From the NCBI GenBank assembly GCA_031213475.1, contig JARUPZ010000020.1:8793562-8857561 (forward strand): 64,000 nt of DNA. Direction: 5' to 3'. A program made the translations under genes and the position numbers. Below are positions 57,501 through 64,000 of this stretch, piece by piece (the first letter of the stretch is position 1; each line of letters opens with the position of its first letter). The notes under the pieces are model-generated. The model did no database searches and was not told where the DNA came from. It saw only the letters and a list, made by a program, of their open reading frames with translations. Origin of the DNA: Nereocystis luetkeana (Eukaryota > Sar > Phaeophyceae > Laminariales > Laminariaceae).

Positions 57501-60500
57501 AGGGCGGTCGGGGCAACCCGCGCGACAGCTGACCGCGCTGCACCTGACGGAGCTGCACTCCGGCAGCAAGGACAGCGAGATCCCTGTCTTCGAAGCCGTC
57601 GACCCTGCCATGATCTTGAAAAAAAAAACAAAAAAAAAAACACACACACACACACACATGAAGACGGACGTCGAGACGACACGTCGGCAGGACCGTAAGT
57701 TGGCTGACCATAAGCCGCCGAGTAAGTCAGTGACTGCCACTTGTATCTCGAAAATACCTGGTATTAGTACCGCTTTCAGATTAAAATCAAGTAGAAATGA
57801 TCTTCGCAGTTCGTGTCAGAGTGGTTAGCTGGCTAGGTATGCATTGCCGTGACTAGTAGTTGCGCGAGGGAATTCGCGGTAAATTCGCGCATCTGACTGG
57901 CGTGTTGGTGGCTAAACCTGTGTTGGTATAATTGACGCCAGGCTAAAGCCATTTACTCGGCTTACTTCGTCGCTCAACCGATGACTACGGCCAAACACGC
58001 CTACTACAAAAATACTGGAGGTATACATGAGTACGGCCAAACACGCCTACTACAAAAATACTGAAGGTATACAGGTGTTCGTGTGTATGGTGGGTCCTGA
58101 TCACTGACACTATCGTCCCGCGTGACAGTAGCCGTGGAAGTCCGGTCAACTCACATAGCCGTTATCAACCGGGCGATAGCGACGGCAGCTGGAGAGAGCC
58201 GACCAGACCCACCCCACGGTGGAGGAGCTCCCCAGGTGAGCAAAATTACCGGTTGGCGAGTTACCTTTACCATTACGGGGACCATAGTAAATAGGACCTA
58301 CGGTACACACGAACCCATATATTTCCCTATTTTTCCTAACGATATTTTGCTCTATTTACTATGGTGCCCCGTAATAGCGCATTTTTGTTGGCACTATATA
58401 GCGCATAGAACTCTATCGTCCGGTATGCGCGTGCAGGACTTCTTCGAAGCCACGTTTCGGGTGTGATAGTGAGCCCCTCGTGTGATACAACGGCCGCAGA
58501 TAATAAGACACCACCCCTATAGGGCAATGGTCGACAACATCAACCATTCTTGATCGCGTGACACGCTACGGTTGGTTGCGGTAGAGGAGAGCGGCAACCA
58601 TCCACACGTCGCACAGATCATGTACAGATCGTTCCCACTCAATGACCTAGATCATTTGCGACAGATAGATAGACCCCTGACCTGTAGTATCTATAGCTCA
58701 TGTTGCCGGGTGGGAGCCGTACGATCGGCAGGATCTAGCGCACATTTCCTTGGTTGGAGTTGTACTACACAGATCCTGCACAGCATGCCATTCCGGTAGG
58801 TCAGGGTCTACCAGGGTCTGCCCCTCCCCCGACGTGCTCCGTCCCGGCATTGTAGGGATGAGGGGGTCTATGATCACACGACTGCGGCCATGCGTGACAT
58901 CGAGTACACTCCCCCCCCCCCCCCCCCCCCTCGCTATCCCGCTAGCATACGCTTACGACTTGGCCCCGCTCCGAACAAATGGTTGATATTCGACGCTATA
59001 AAACTCCTCCTTACACATTTTACTTAGGGTCAGGGCTCACGGTCGAAACATATTTCAACCATTATCACAGGTCGGGCAGGTCACGATCTAGATCATCCTC
59101 ACAGCACTTCGCGCCTGGTGCAAACAAGTAATGTATGTCTGGTCGGGGCTAGCCCGACGTGCTCCGTGCCGGCATTGTAGGGATGCGAGGGTCTATGAAC
59201 ATACGACTACGGCCATGCATAACACGGGTGCACCCCTCCCCCCCCCTGCCGTCCCAAACCCCTCCCCATCTCCCGCGGTCCCGCCTCACCCTAAAGACGA
59301 ATAACGCCTCCTGCATTATGTTCGAGGTGGCGTACTGCACCGAGCAAGGTCCGTCGTCCTGCCCCGTCCTTCCCCCACCGCAGGGTATCATGGGAGAGGT
59401 GGCAGCATGCTGGGGGATGCCATCGACCAGGGTGACATGCTGGACGGGCGGGTTGTCGATTGGGGTTGTCACGAGCACGAGCCAAAGATAAGGCGACACA
59501 GGAAATGGGAGAGAGGTACAGAGAGAAAAAGGGAGATAGAGAGAGGGAGGGAGAGAGAGACAGAGAGACACAGGGAGATAGAGAGAGGGAGAGAGAGACG
59601 GAGAGAGAGACAGAGAGAGAGGCAGAGAAAGGGAGACAGAGAGATAGACAAGACAGAAAGACAGACAAGACGGAGAAACAGACAAGACAGAAGCAACACC
59701 AACGGGCAGGGGGGGACAAAAACAAAACGTGGCGTTTTTTATTGCAGGCGATCCGGAAACAAACCCCTAGTCCTAGCTAGTTTAGCTGACGTCGACGGCT
59801 GATGCGATGCTTTTTCTTTCATAAAAACGCAGTAACACACAGACCAGCATCACCTGGTACACTACTCGGGCGTGGTTGTCACGAGCACGAGCCAAAGGTA
59901 AGGCGACACAGGAAATGGGAGAGAGGTACAGAGAGAAAAAGGGAGATAGAGAGAGGGAGGGAGAGAGAGACAGAGAGACACAGGGAGATAGAGAGAGGGA
60001 GAGAGAGACGGAGAGAGAGACAGAGAGAGAGGCAGAGAAAGGGAGACAGAGAGATAGACAAGACAGAAAGACAGACAAGACGGAGAAACAGACAAGACAG
60101 AAGCAACACCAACGGGCAGGGGGGACAAAAACAAAACGTGGCGTTTTTTATTGCAGGCGATCCGGAAACAAACCCCTAGTCCTAGCTAGTTTAGCTGACG
60201 TCGACGGCTGATGCGATGCTTTTTCTTTCATAAAAACGCAGTAACACACAGACCAGCATCACCTGGTACACTACTTGGGCGTGGTTCCCTGTGCTCTCCC
60301 ATAGCCACTATAGTGGAGTGGCTACGAAATAGATGCTTGCACGGCCCAGGGGGGGGGGGTTCCCTTCATTTCCCCTATTGTCGCGAGAAAATCGGTCTCG
60401 AAATTCTCCAAGGGGTGTGTGCTATCGTGCATGTTATATATATATAAGGTATTACGGGGGACCATAGTAAATAGATGACCTACGTTACACGCAAAAACCT

Positions 60501-63500
60501 ACCAGTATATACTCACCTATCTTTACTAATAATATTTGGTCCTATTATTGCTATGCCCCCCCGGGTGGGCTAATGTAGTAAGAATCAGAACCCACGGCGG
60601 ACCCAAAACCCATGTAACCCTCCATATTTACACACCATGCTCGGTTCTATTACTACTGTAAATACGTGTGTGTCCCCATAACAAGGACTATTAACAGACC
60701 ACTACGTCCCTATATATAAGGAACTTTTATCCGTTAACATTCAATATGAAAGGTTATACCTGGTACTATTTAGGGACAGAGTGGTATAGCCTTGAAGTCC
60801 AGCCAAGTCACAGCCCTAGTAAGCGCGCTGAAGGAGAAAAAAAAAAAACAAGAGCAACGCACCTTGCCCAGCAGCGAAGCCATCACAGTGAAGGTCACGT
60901 CTTCATCGCTCTGCGCGGCCACTGTCAAGAACAACATGCCCACGCCGAAGCTGGACTGGGCGCAGTTTTCAGAGATGTTGACGAGAGGAGAGGCGCCATC
61001 CCAGCCCCCGCCCTGCTGCCCCGGCGAGGTGCCAGATGCGTCGCCAGATGTGTTCGTACTGAGGGGAGGGGGGGCGGTGTCCAGCGCCGCCTCGCATGGG
61101 TGTGTGGAAGAAATGGTGATGCTGCGACGCACCCCGCTGGTGCACGACCAAGTCCTGTGAAACAAAAATAAATCAGGGTGTTCAAGTAGGCGTTTTTGTT
61201 TTAATGTCGTGCGACCAAAGACATGCATATCTGGATGTTGGTGTTGTTTTTCAAATATCCTGCGAACAAGCCATGTATCGGGATATTTTGTGTCGTTTTG
61301 TTTTCACCAGACTTCGAACTAAACAAATGGGGGTATTATTTTATTGGTTGGTATGTTGATCATCCTGTGAAGAAAACTACTGCACATCGGCGCACGTATT
61401 AGGTGTTGTTTTACAATGCGGGTGGTCGGTTGAAACACTTGAAATCGGTTCACATCCCGGGCAGATCAGATAGATCATCTACAGATCATAGAGATCATTC
61501 CCACCTGATCTAGATAGATCGGAGCATATAGAACTCTGACCTGTATGATCTGTATGATCTGTAGCTCATGTTGCCGGGTGGAACCCATATAAGCCGCGTG
61601 ATCTGATACATGTTTCCTGGGGTGGACCTGTGCTATACGGATCCTGCAAAGCACCTCAGAACGGCAGCTTAGGATCTAGATGGTCTACAGGTAGATCAGA
61701 CAGGTCGTGATCTGTCCTACGTGTGAAGTTTGTTTACTTTACGTTGGCGGCTGACGTTATGCTCCATTCACCAAAATAAAAAATAGGGTCGAAAAAAACC
61801 TGGGCCGAAGAAAAACAAAACAAAAAGCAGAGCAAACGGATGGTGATCAACCGGCTGGACTGTGGGTCGAATAGCCAACCGCAAATAACTTGTTGTACGC
61901 ACGTACAGCCACCTTTTCCAAACCACGGAGAACACCACCGACCGAGTTACAGCCAGTATCGAACAAACTTATTTCACCCCAAGTGACGTTGGTGGCCGAA
62001 CAACGCAAAAGAAGGGGTGGGCAATCCCTTCAGACGTTGGACAGACAGATCACGATCTATCTGTCTACAGTAGTAGATCATATACCAAGTATATACATCC
62101 TGACCTGCCGCTCTCAGGTGCTGCGCAGGAAATGTCTAGTACAAACCCAACCCAAGAAACATGCCGTAGATCATGCAGATTACACAGATCCCACCCCGCA
62201 ACCTGCCCCACAGATCAAACAAATCAGGAATCTGTTCCTCCCGAAAGATCTAGACCATGCAGGGGGGAATCATTTATCCGGGCGGAGTGTGAAACCTCCT
62301 CCTGCACGCCAAAAAGCACCGACCCGACCGGGGCTCATTATCGCTCGGCCACGTTGCGTCAACCTCGACCCGCCCACCGTAACACTCAAGCCCTTCCCGG
62401 TAAAAATAACCGACCGAAACAAGACCTTACGTTGCGCCGGCCGGGGCTTAATGTGGCTAGGAATTTTCTGTAGCCCACGATTTCTCACAGAAGCGCTCTC
62501 GGGTCAATAACCCACCAGCCCGACAAGTCAACAGACGAACGCAAAAACTTGACCGGTATTGTTGACGCCACGCGGCGGTCGGGGTTCGTTTCGGCTAGAC
62601 GCCTTCCAACGTCACCGCAATGGGAAAGGCAAAACGTCCCATCAAGTCCAGCCACCACGCCGCGCAGAAAAAAAACGACCCCCATGCCGGCAGGGAAAGT
62701 AACCGACCAACACAGTGTATCTATAGCTTCCCTTTGCAGGCGCAATGCGCCGGCAGGGGCTAGTCATGGCTAGACACCCACTACCCGACCTCGAACCGCA
62801 CCGCATCGACGGGGGGGGGGGGGGGGGGGGGGGGGGGGGTGTACTCGATAGGAGAGAGGGGGGGGGGGGGGGGGGGGGGGGGGGCGTACTCATTTGTAGC
62901 TTGCCTAAGTCATTTGCCCATTGACCACGCATCCCTTTCGAGGGGAGGGGGTGGTGGTGGTATCCACCAGTCTGGAAAAGGAACCCGGTCAACACAAACA
63001 TTCATCTTGCCTGCGCGATGCGCCAGCCGATTACTCTTTAACCCCCTTTAGAACCACACTCCCGTTTTGGGGACAAACTGCTTGAAGTTTGAGTGGTGTG
63101 TCCCCAAAACAGGACTGCCGTTCAAAAAAAGGGTTAAAACTATTGGTGCTTTTTAGAGTAAAACCTCCGACTTCAAAATCGACAGGAATACGGAATAGCG
63201 TCGGCACGAGAGGGGTACGTCGGCATTTTTTTGGCCGAATTTCTCAACCCAACATCGCTGGAGTAGCACCAGTTCTGTTTTCAAACGTGCTTTTGTATGT
63301 ACAGTACGTACGTATGCCGAATAGGCGATAGCGCATCGCCCATCGTGTTGCAGGTTGGGTTTTTTTTTTTTTTTTTTTTTCTCATCCCATTTATTATCTT
63401 CGCACATCTTCTTCTCTCTCTCCTTCCAACTCGTAACTCAGATCCGGGGGCACATAGCAGGCTCTCCTCCCCCCTTCCCGCCACGGTACGTGCCTTCCTT

Positions 63501-64000
63501 TTTATCGGTTAGGTGCGGTATTACAGGGGGACCGTAATTAATAGGACCAAATACTGTTAGTAAAAAATGGTTAAATATATAGGTTTTTACGTATACCACT
63601 CGTAGGCCTATTAACTATGGTCCCCCGTAATAGTACATCTCCTCAAGTGAGTGCTAGGTCTCTGTACCGGGTACACACGGGGGTCTGTCTCACTACATAA
63701 AATCCCAGTGTTTTTTTATATTCGTAGGTGCTGCCGACTGTTTCAATGAAAGAAACACCAAACACCAAGACAACAACTCACCCTGATTCACCCGCAGTTT
63801 TTTGTTTGTTTGTTTGTTTTCTCTCAAAAAATCTGGGAGTTCGTACCTCTGCTGAAGCGTGCGTCGCTAAAATAGACGCATCCTCTACTGACAACGAACC
63901 CCAACCCTGTAAGGGCACCCACCAGTCTGTGCACACCCGCCCATCCACGTCGGCGGCGCCTTCGGTCTTGCCCATGCCGCGGGAGGAGCAAGCGGGGGTG
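42598..64000 (-). CDS. type I membrane protein with PPC-like and NDNF/Fn3-like ectodomain (gene span, partial at 5' end)
   Basis: At least 13 exons (about 830 residues) join in phase, most in phase 0, ending at TGA 42598. The N-terminal two thirds is made of cysteine-bearing beta-sandwich pieces: ...GISLSLLPEC...KVYVKSC, VFISLAPG...CVYYVGVVAGS, VSIESCRGEMELFVCDDTC and TTYFVGVGM resemble PPC (bacterial pre-peptidase C-terminal) or NDNF ectodomain strands. EVTVEWAGVTL...CSFEIYAVPT...TQCGL...HDVFVVASCD resembles an Fn3 domain of the NDNF type. The last exon has Ser/Gly linker, one membrane helix (NLAILIAAMAACAGGVVYAL) and a Gly-rich tail ending YANLLSESND. I infer a secreted-side adhesion or signalling receptor-like protein; the NDNF relation is pattern-based only. 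Signal peptide and first exons lie beyond or near the right edge. Confidence 0.65.
43539..43728 (-). mobile_element. family B element, interrupted by a MITE
   Basis: G-run, TACTCATTGTCATGCATGGC and body to GCATCCTA, where a MITE begins. Confidence 0.7.
43738..43832. mobile_element. TTACGGGG MITE, copy 6, truncated
   Basis: Right part complete to GGCCCCCCGCAATA; its left end is fused to the end of a family B copy. Confidence 0.7.
44123..44287. mobile_element. ATAGTGCCGG MITE-like element, copy 1
   Basis: 10-bp terminal inverted repeats ATAGTGCCGG / CCGGCACTAT about 165 bp apart, with GTGCAGGTATTATTGGCTGG inside. Confidence 0.65.
44434..44779 (+). mobile_element. family B element, 5' truncated at TACCTGGTA
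   Basis: Starts at TACCTGGTAGTG (full copies have ACGTAGTG), continues through the body to GAGATCGAGTAC. Antisense to the NDNF-like gene. Confidence 0.75.
44780..44862 (+). mobile_element. family B, short second 3' end
   Basis: After a C-run: GACGTGCTCCGTTCCGGCAT ... GGCTATGCATGACAATAAG. Tandem partial copy. Confidence 0.6.
45185..45460. repeat. TCA microsatellite
   Basis: Long TCATCA array with few interruptions; the Ile- and Met-rich frames are artefacts. Confidence 0.95.
45495..45632 (-). CDS. NDNF-like gene exon M
   Basis: 46 codons: QTLEILRDEEHDVFVVASCD ... CLEALLRLQCGRTEHASRAP. Acceptor CTACAG, donor CAG|GTGATG, phase 0-0. HDVFVVASCD is the last Fn3-like strand. A TCATCA microsatellite follows within 35 bp of the donor. 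Confidence 0.8.
45843..45898 (-). mobile_element. family B head fragment
   Basis: CCATGCATGGCCGTAGTCGT after a G-rich stretch. Confidence 0.5.
45940..45980 (-). mobile_element. family A element, short fragment
   Basis: G-run, TGCTCATTTGTTGCCTGTT, AGTCATTTGA only. Confidence 0.55.
46453..46607 (-). mobile_element. family B element, partial
   Basis: G-run of about 33, GTACTCGATAGGAGAGATGT and a second ACTCGATCTCATGCATGG head with the body to TTTTCACCGACCACGCAG. Confidence 0.7.
46748..46865 (-). CDS. NDNF-like gene exon L
   Basis: One base completing Arg, then LRQEFSRTQCGLQSVRSRFK ... RWIRAAEATGAVAQ. Donor CAG|GTAAGG. An acceptor six bases nearer (46859) would also keep the frame. The upstream intron holds an imperfect minisatellite (46870-47080). 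Confidence 0.75.
47165..47410 (+). repeat. repeat Q copy
   Basis: CTCATGTTGCCGGGTGGGAC ... TTTCCTAGGTTGGATCTGCC ... ATCATGATCTGTCAACCC. Confidence 0.7.
48534..48588. repeat. AT dinucleotide array
   Basis: TATATA steps, about 55 bp. Confidence 0.95.
49214..49452 (-). CDS. NDNF-like gene exon K (Fn3/NDNF-like start)
   Basis: 79 codons plus two bases: LNVVGEGDVPISPSLSTKPL ... EVTVEWAGVTL ... DCGNFCSFEIYAVPT. The tVEW...fEIYAV pattern is that of Fn3 strands B to C'. Acceptor ACGTAG, donor AAG|GTGATA. Confidence 0.8.
49625..49760. repeat. GGGTC array with inverted part
   Basis: Two GGGTC blocks followed by GACCCGACC, able to fold back. Confidence 0.85.
49828..49932. mobile_element. TTACGGGG MITE, copy 7
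   Basis: Ends TTACGAAGGGGCATA and GGCCCCCCGCAATA. A TACCTGGTA motif lies 20 bp to the left. Confidence 0.8.
50138..50300 (+). repeat. two-copy dispersed repeat (with 11135-11285)
   Basis: Second copy of the repeat at 11135-11285: GTGCAGGACGCCTATAAAT ... TTTCTTATTTTCCTGTC. Confidence 0.6.
50514..50558 (-). CDS. NDNF-like gene exon J (short)
   Basis: 15 codons (SWANSAENFLQGARV) between a GGTGCAG acceptor and GTC|GTTGTA donor; phase 0-0 like its neighbours. Supported by phase and by resemblance to the end of a beta-sandwich unit; otherwise weak because short. Confidence 0.45.
51292..51525 (-). CDS. NDNF-like gene exon I (GC-AG intron follows)
   Basis: 78 codons: GDGYAYMSNGEISCIISAPP ... TTYFVGVGMRLGQRAEDQ. 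Acceptor CCCTAG follows a C-rich tract contributed by a family B element. The donor is AAG|GCGAGT, a non-canonical GC-AG site that keeps phase 0. Confidence 0.78.
51551..51722 (-). mobile_element. family B element, partial
   Basis: G-runs, TTCACTCGATGCCATGGATG ... CAGTGCCGGGACGAAGC ... GACACTGCTTGCGCC. Its C-run lies 30 bp before the exon I acceptor. Confidence 0.7.
52081..52161 (-). CDS. NDNF-like gene exon H
   Basis: 27 codons: VSIESCRGEMELFVCDDTC and onward. Acceptor GATCAG, donor GAG|GTGCGC, phase 0-0. The C....L.VC...C spacing matches the beta-strand pair of PPC/NDNF modules. Confidence 0.8.
52275..52486. mobile_element. TTACGGGG MITE, copy 8 (outer, interrupted)
   Basis: Left part 52275-52343 and right part 52451-52486 are halves of one copy, separated by another full copy. 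The outer copy ends CCCCCGTAA followed by TA. Confidence 0.85.
52344..52448. mobile_element. TTACGGGG MITE, copy 9 (inner, nested)
   Basis: Complete copy inserted at TA inside copy 8; TA at 52342-52343 and again at 52449-52450 is the target duplication, directly visible because the outer sequence is known from other copies. Confidence 0.92.
53034..53155. repeat. minisatellite, unit about 19 bp
   Basis: Variants of GGTATGCCTCTACAGTGC, about six or seven units. Confidence 0.8.
53217..53323. mobile_element. TTACGGGG MITE, copy 10
   Basis: Ends GTACGGGGGGCC and GGTCCCCCGTAA, then TA. Full-length. Confidence 0.85.
53540..53649. mobile_element. TTACGGGG MITE, copy 11
   Basis: Opposite interior orientation to copy 10, 220 bp away. 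Has TACCAGTA at 53585 where the consensus has TA. Confidence 0.82.
53884..54071 (+). mobile_element. family B element, 3' part
   Basis: CTGGTGCAAGCGATGCCTGC ... GGCCATGAATGAGATCGAGT then C-run. Antisense to the NDNF-like gene. Confidence 0.7.
54128..54269 (+). mobile_element. family A element
   Basis: AATGAGCGCCCAAATGTTGG ... GGGATGCGTGGTCAATGGTC ... AGCAAATGAGTACC then C-run. Antisense to the NDNF-like gene. Confidence 0.72.
54360..54520. mobile_element. ATAGTGCCGG MITE-like element, copy 2
   Basis: Aligns along its length with 44123-44287 (AGTGCAGGTATTGTTGGCTG); right end CCGGCACTAT intact, left end degraded. Confidence 0.6.
54653..54775 (-). CDS. NDNF-like gene exon G
   Basis: 41 codons: VLPCLSGDDLPDGVVVTSSN ... 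KVYEICTEGDEDFQ. Acceptor GCGACAG, donor CAG|GTGAGG, phase 0-0. Starts a new repeat of the L.DG.P...yF pattern also seen in exon C. Confidence 0.82.
55440..56165. repeat. imperfect AACTTCAACAAGCACC minisatellite
   Basis: Runs up to 25 bp from the exon F donor; its open frames on both strands are repeat artefacts. Confidence 0.85.
56188..56379 (-). CDS. NDNF-like gene exon F
   Basis: 64 codons: FDVSSTHGTVFISLAPGTTG ... DCVYYVGVVAGSGDEPQMLL, a clear PPC-like beta-sandwich pattern. Acceptor GTGCAG, donor TTG|GTGAGA. Confidence 0.82.
56945..57061 (-). CDS. NDNF-like gene exon E
   Basis: 39 codons in the frame QYAVRAAEDRTDQEFAYIGK ... FRRTCGTAFSLQDM, donor ATG|GTAGCA, phase 0 into exon F. The first third reads equally well in another frame (NTQYELQKIAQT), which hints at a small frameshift. 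Confidence 0.55.
57340..57614 (-). CDS. NDNF-like gene exon D
   Basis: Cys-rich segment IMAGSTASKTGISLSLLPEC ... KVYVKSCPEGRC ... EVCYVSSVSTVSPSTREAVF. T-rich acceptor TTTCAAG. The 3' boundary lies in a nine-G run: the GTGAGG donor leaves two bases, while phase with the next exon wants none, so either the run length is wrong or the earlier TGG|GTGCTG donor is used. Confidence 0.75.
58273..58374. mobile_element. TTACGGGG MITE, copy 12
   Basis: Ends TTACGGGGACCATAG and GGTGCCCCGTAA, then TA. Confidence 0.85.
58610..58830 (+). repeat. repeat Q copy
   Basis: CTCATGTTGCCGGGTGGGAG ... ATTTCCTTGGTTGGAGTTG ... GCATGCCATTCCGGTAGG. Confidence 0.7.
58823..58935 (+). mobile_element. family B element, 3' part
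   Basis: CCCCGACGTGCTCCGTCCCG ... GCGTGACATCGAGTACACTC then C-run. Confidence 0.7.
59098..59248 (+). mobile_element. family B element, 3' part
   Basis: CTCACAGCACTTCGCGCCTG ... GGCCATGCATAACACGGGTG then C-run; ends about 40 bp from the exon C donor. Antisense to the gene. Confidence 0.68.
59290..59439 (-). CDS. NDNF-like gene exon C
   Basis: 50 codons, phase 0-0: HVTLVDGIPQHAATSPMIPC ... PCSVQYATSNIMQEALFVFR. Donor AGG|GTGAGG. The acceptor CGTCCAG has a poor pyrimidine tract; the 410-bp tandem duplication begins only 25 bp further into the intron. Confidence 0.75.
59465..60283. repeat. 410-bp recent tandem duplication
   Basis: 59465-59874 and 59875-60283 are nearly identical, including a GAGA-rich block; they differ by one G in a run and a few substitutions. 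Wholly intronic in the NDNF-like gene. Confidence 0.95.
60452..60563. mobile_element. TTACGGGG MITE, copy 13
   Basis: Left end complete; right end degraded after GCCCCCCC. Has TACCAGTA at 60500 where the consensus has TA. Confidence 0.8.
60863..61154 (-). CDS. NDNF-like gene exon B
   Basis: One base, then 97 codons: TWSCTSGVRRSITIS, a Ser/Thr/Pro/Gly-rich stretch, then NISENCAQSSFGVGMLFLTV and VTFTVMASLLGK, beta-strand-like. Acceptor TTTCACAG, donor AAG|GTGCGT. Confidence 0.8.
61445..61730 (+). repeat. repeat Q copy
   Basis: CTCATGTTGCCGGGTGGAAC ... TGTTTCCTGGGGTGGACCTG ... CACCTCAGAACGGCAGC ... GTCGTGATCTGTCC. Confidence 0.72.
62035..62270 (-). repeat. repeat Q copy
   Basis: Reverse copy: CTGCCGCTCTCAGG ... 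CAACCCAAGAAACATGCC ... CCACCCCGCAACCTG. Confidence 0.65.
62858..62940 (-). mobile_element. family A element, partial
   Basis: G-run of about 27, CGTACTCATTTGTAGCTTGC, CCATTGACCACGCATCCCTT. A second long G-run with GTACTCGATAGG lies just left. Confidence 0.68.
63037..63140. mobile_element. foldback element (CTGCAGTCC/TTTTGGGGACA family)
   Basis: About 104-bp near-palindrome: TTTAACCCCCTTTAGAACC ... CCCGTTTTGGGGACA then TGTCCCCAAAACAGGACTGC ... AAAAGGGTTAAA. Related pieces with GACTGCAGTCCCGTTTTGG occur near 5410, 21840-22010, 22170-22260, 26480-26720 and 34755. Confidence 0.7.
63352..63512 (-). mobile_element. tRNA-derived SINE, copy 4, 5'-truncated
   Basis: Reverse complement of the last about 150 bp of the 36001 copy, preceded by a T run (its tail side). 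No tRNA head. Confidence 0.7.
63521..63630. mobile_element. TTACGGGG MITE, copy 14
   Basis: Full-length, flanked by TA on both sides; lies just beside a 5'-truncated SINE. Confidence 0.87.
63847..64000 (-). CDS. NDNF-like gene, possible upstream exon at the window edge
   Basis: Open frame with MGKTEGAADVDGRV and a possible continuation TDWWVPLQGW... to a GAG|GTACGA donor. Phase with the next exon instead favours a donor at 63933-63934 (GGGT|GTGCAC), giving exon 63935-64000. Coding potential is weak and the exon is cut by the window end. Confidence 0.3.

Noticed and set aside
59149-60211. Ser/Leu- and Arg/Glu-rich open frames
   Set aside because: They come from the GAGA-rich tandem duplication; only 59290-59439 is supported as coding.
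62485-62773. Open frames on both strands with moderate GC
   Set aside because: No splice sites fit the neighbouring exons and no family pattern; local GC and repeated GGTCGGTTA stretches explain them.

Overview
This is nuclear DNA of a eukaryote with many introns. Short exons (45-500 bp, mostly about 100 bp) end at clear GT/AG sites and are separated by introns of roughly 0.4-2.4 kb full of microsatellites, homopolymer G/C runs and several families of short dispersed repeats. There are no bacterial operons and no CRISPR array. Composition, intron style and repeat load suit a large-genome stramenopile such as a brown alga. That is an inference from style, not from a marker gene.

Three genes can be assembled by joining exons whose reading phases agree. 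(1) On the minus strand, from 32641 down past the left edge, is a TPR/Mlp1/NUA-type nuclear-basket coiled-coil protein; 28 exons (about 1,040 residues) are visible and one runs into a 100-N assembly gap. (2) On the plus strand, three exons (33889-33959, 37383-37495, 39165-39675) encode the C-terminal part of an unrecognised protein with one predicted membrane helix near its end; its 5' exons were not found. (3) On the minus strand, from the right edge down to a stop at 42598, is a type I membrane protein with a cysteine-bearing beta-sandwich ectodomain (PPC-like, then Fn3/NDNF-like), one membrane helix and a short Gly-rich tail. Genes 1 and 2 diverge across about 32.6-33.9 kb; genes 2 and 3 converge across 39.7-42.6 kb.

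The rest is mostly repeats: a roughly 105-bp MITE family with TA target duplications (14 copies, one inserted inside another); tRNA-derived SINEs with A- and B-box-like sequences; two unrelated short elements (called A and B here) that share the end GAGTAC followed by a C-run; a GATC-rich dispersed repeat (called Q); a foldback element; and many micro- and minisatellites.

The most unusual signals are a 9-bp motif TACC(A/T)GGTA present about 21 times where about 0.5 is expected, which in MITE copies looks like an insertion/excision footprint at TA sites; the shared GAGTAC-polyC terminus on two unrelated elements, often with the C-run beside a splice acceptor; and decayed partial copies of exon edges inside neighbouring introns or flanks.
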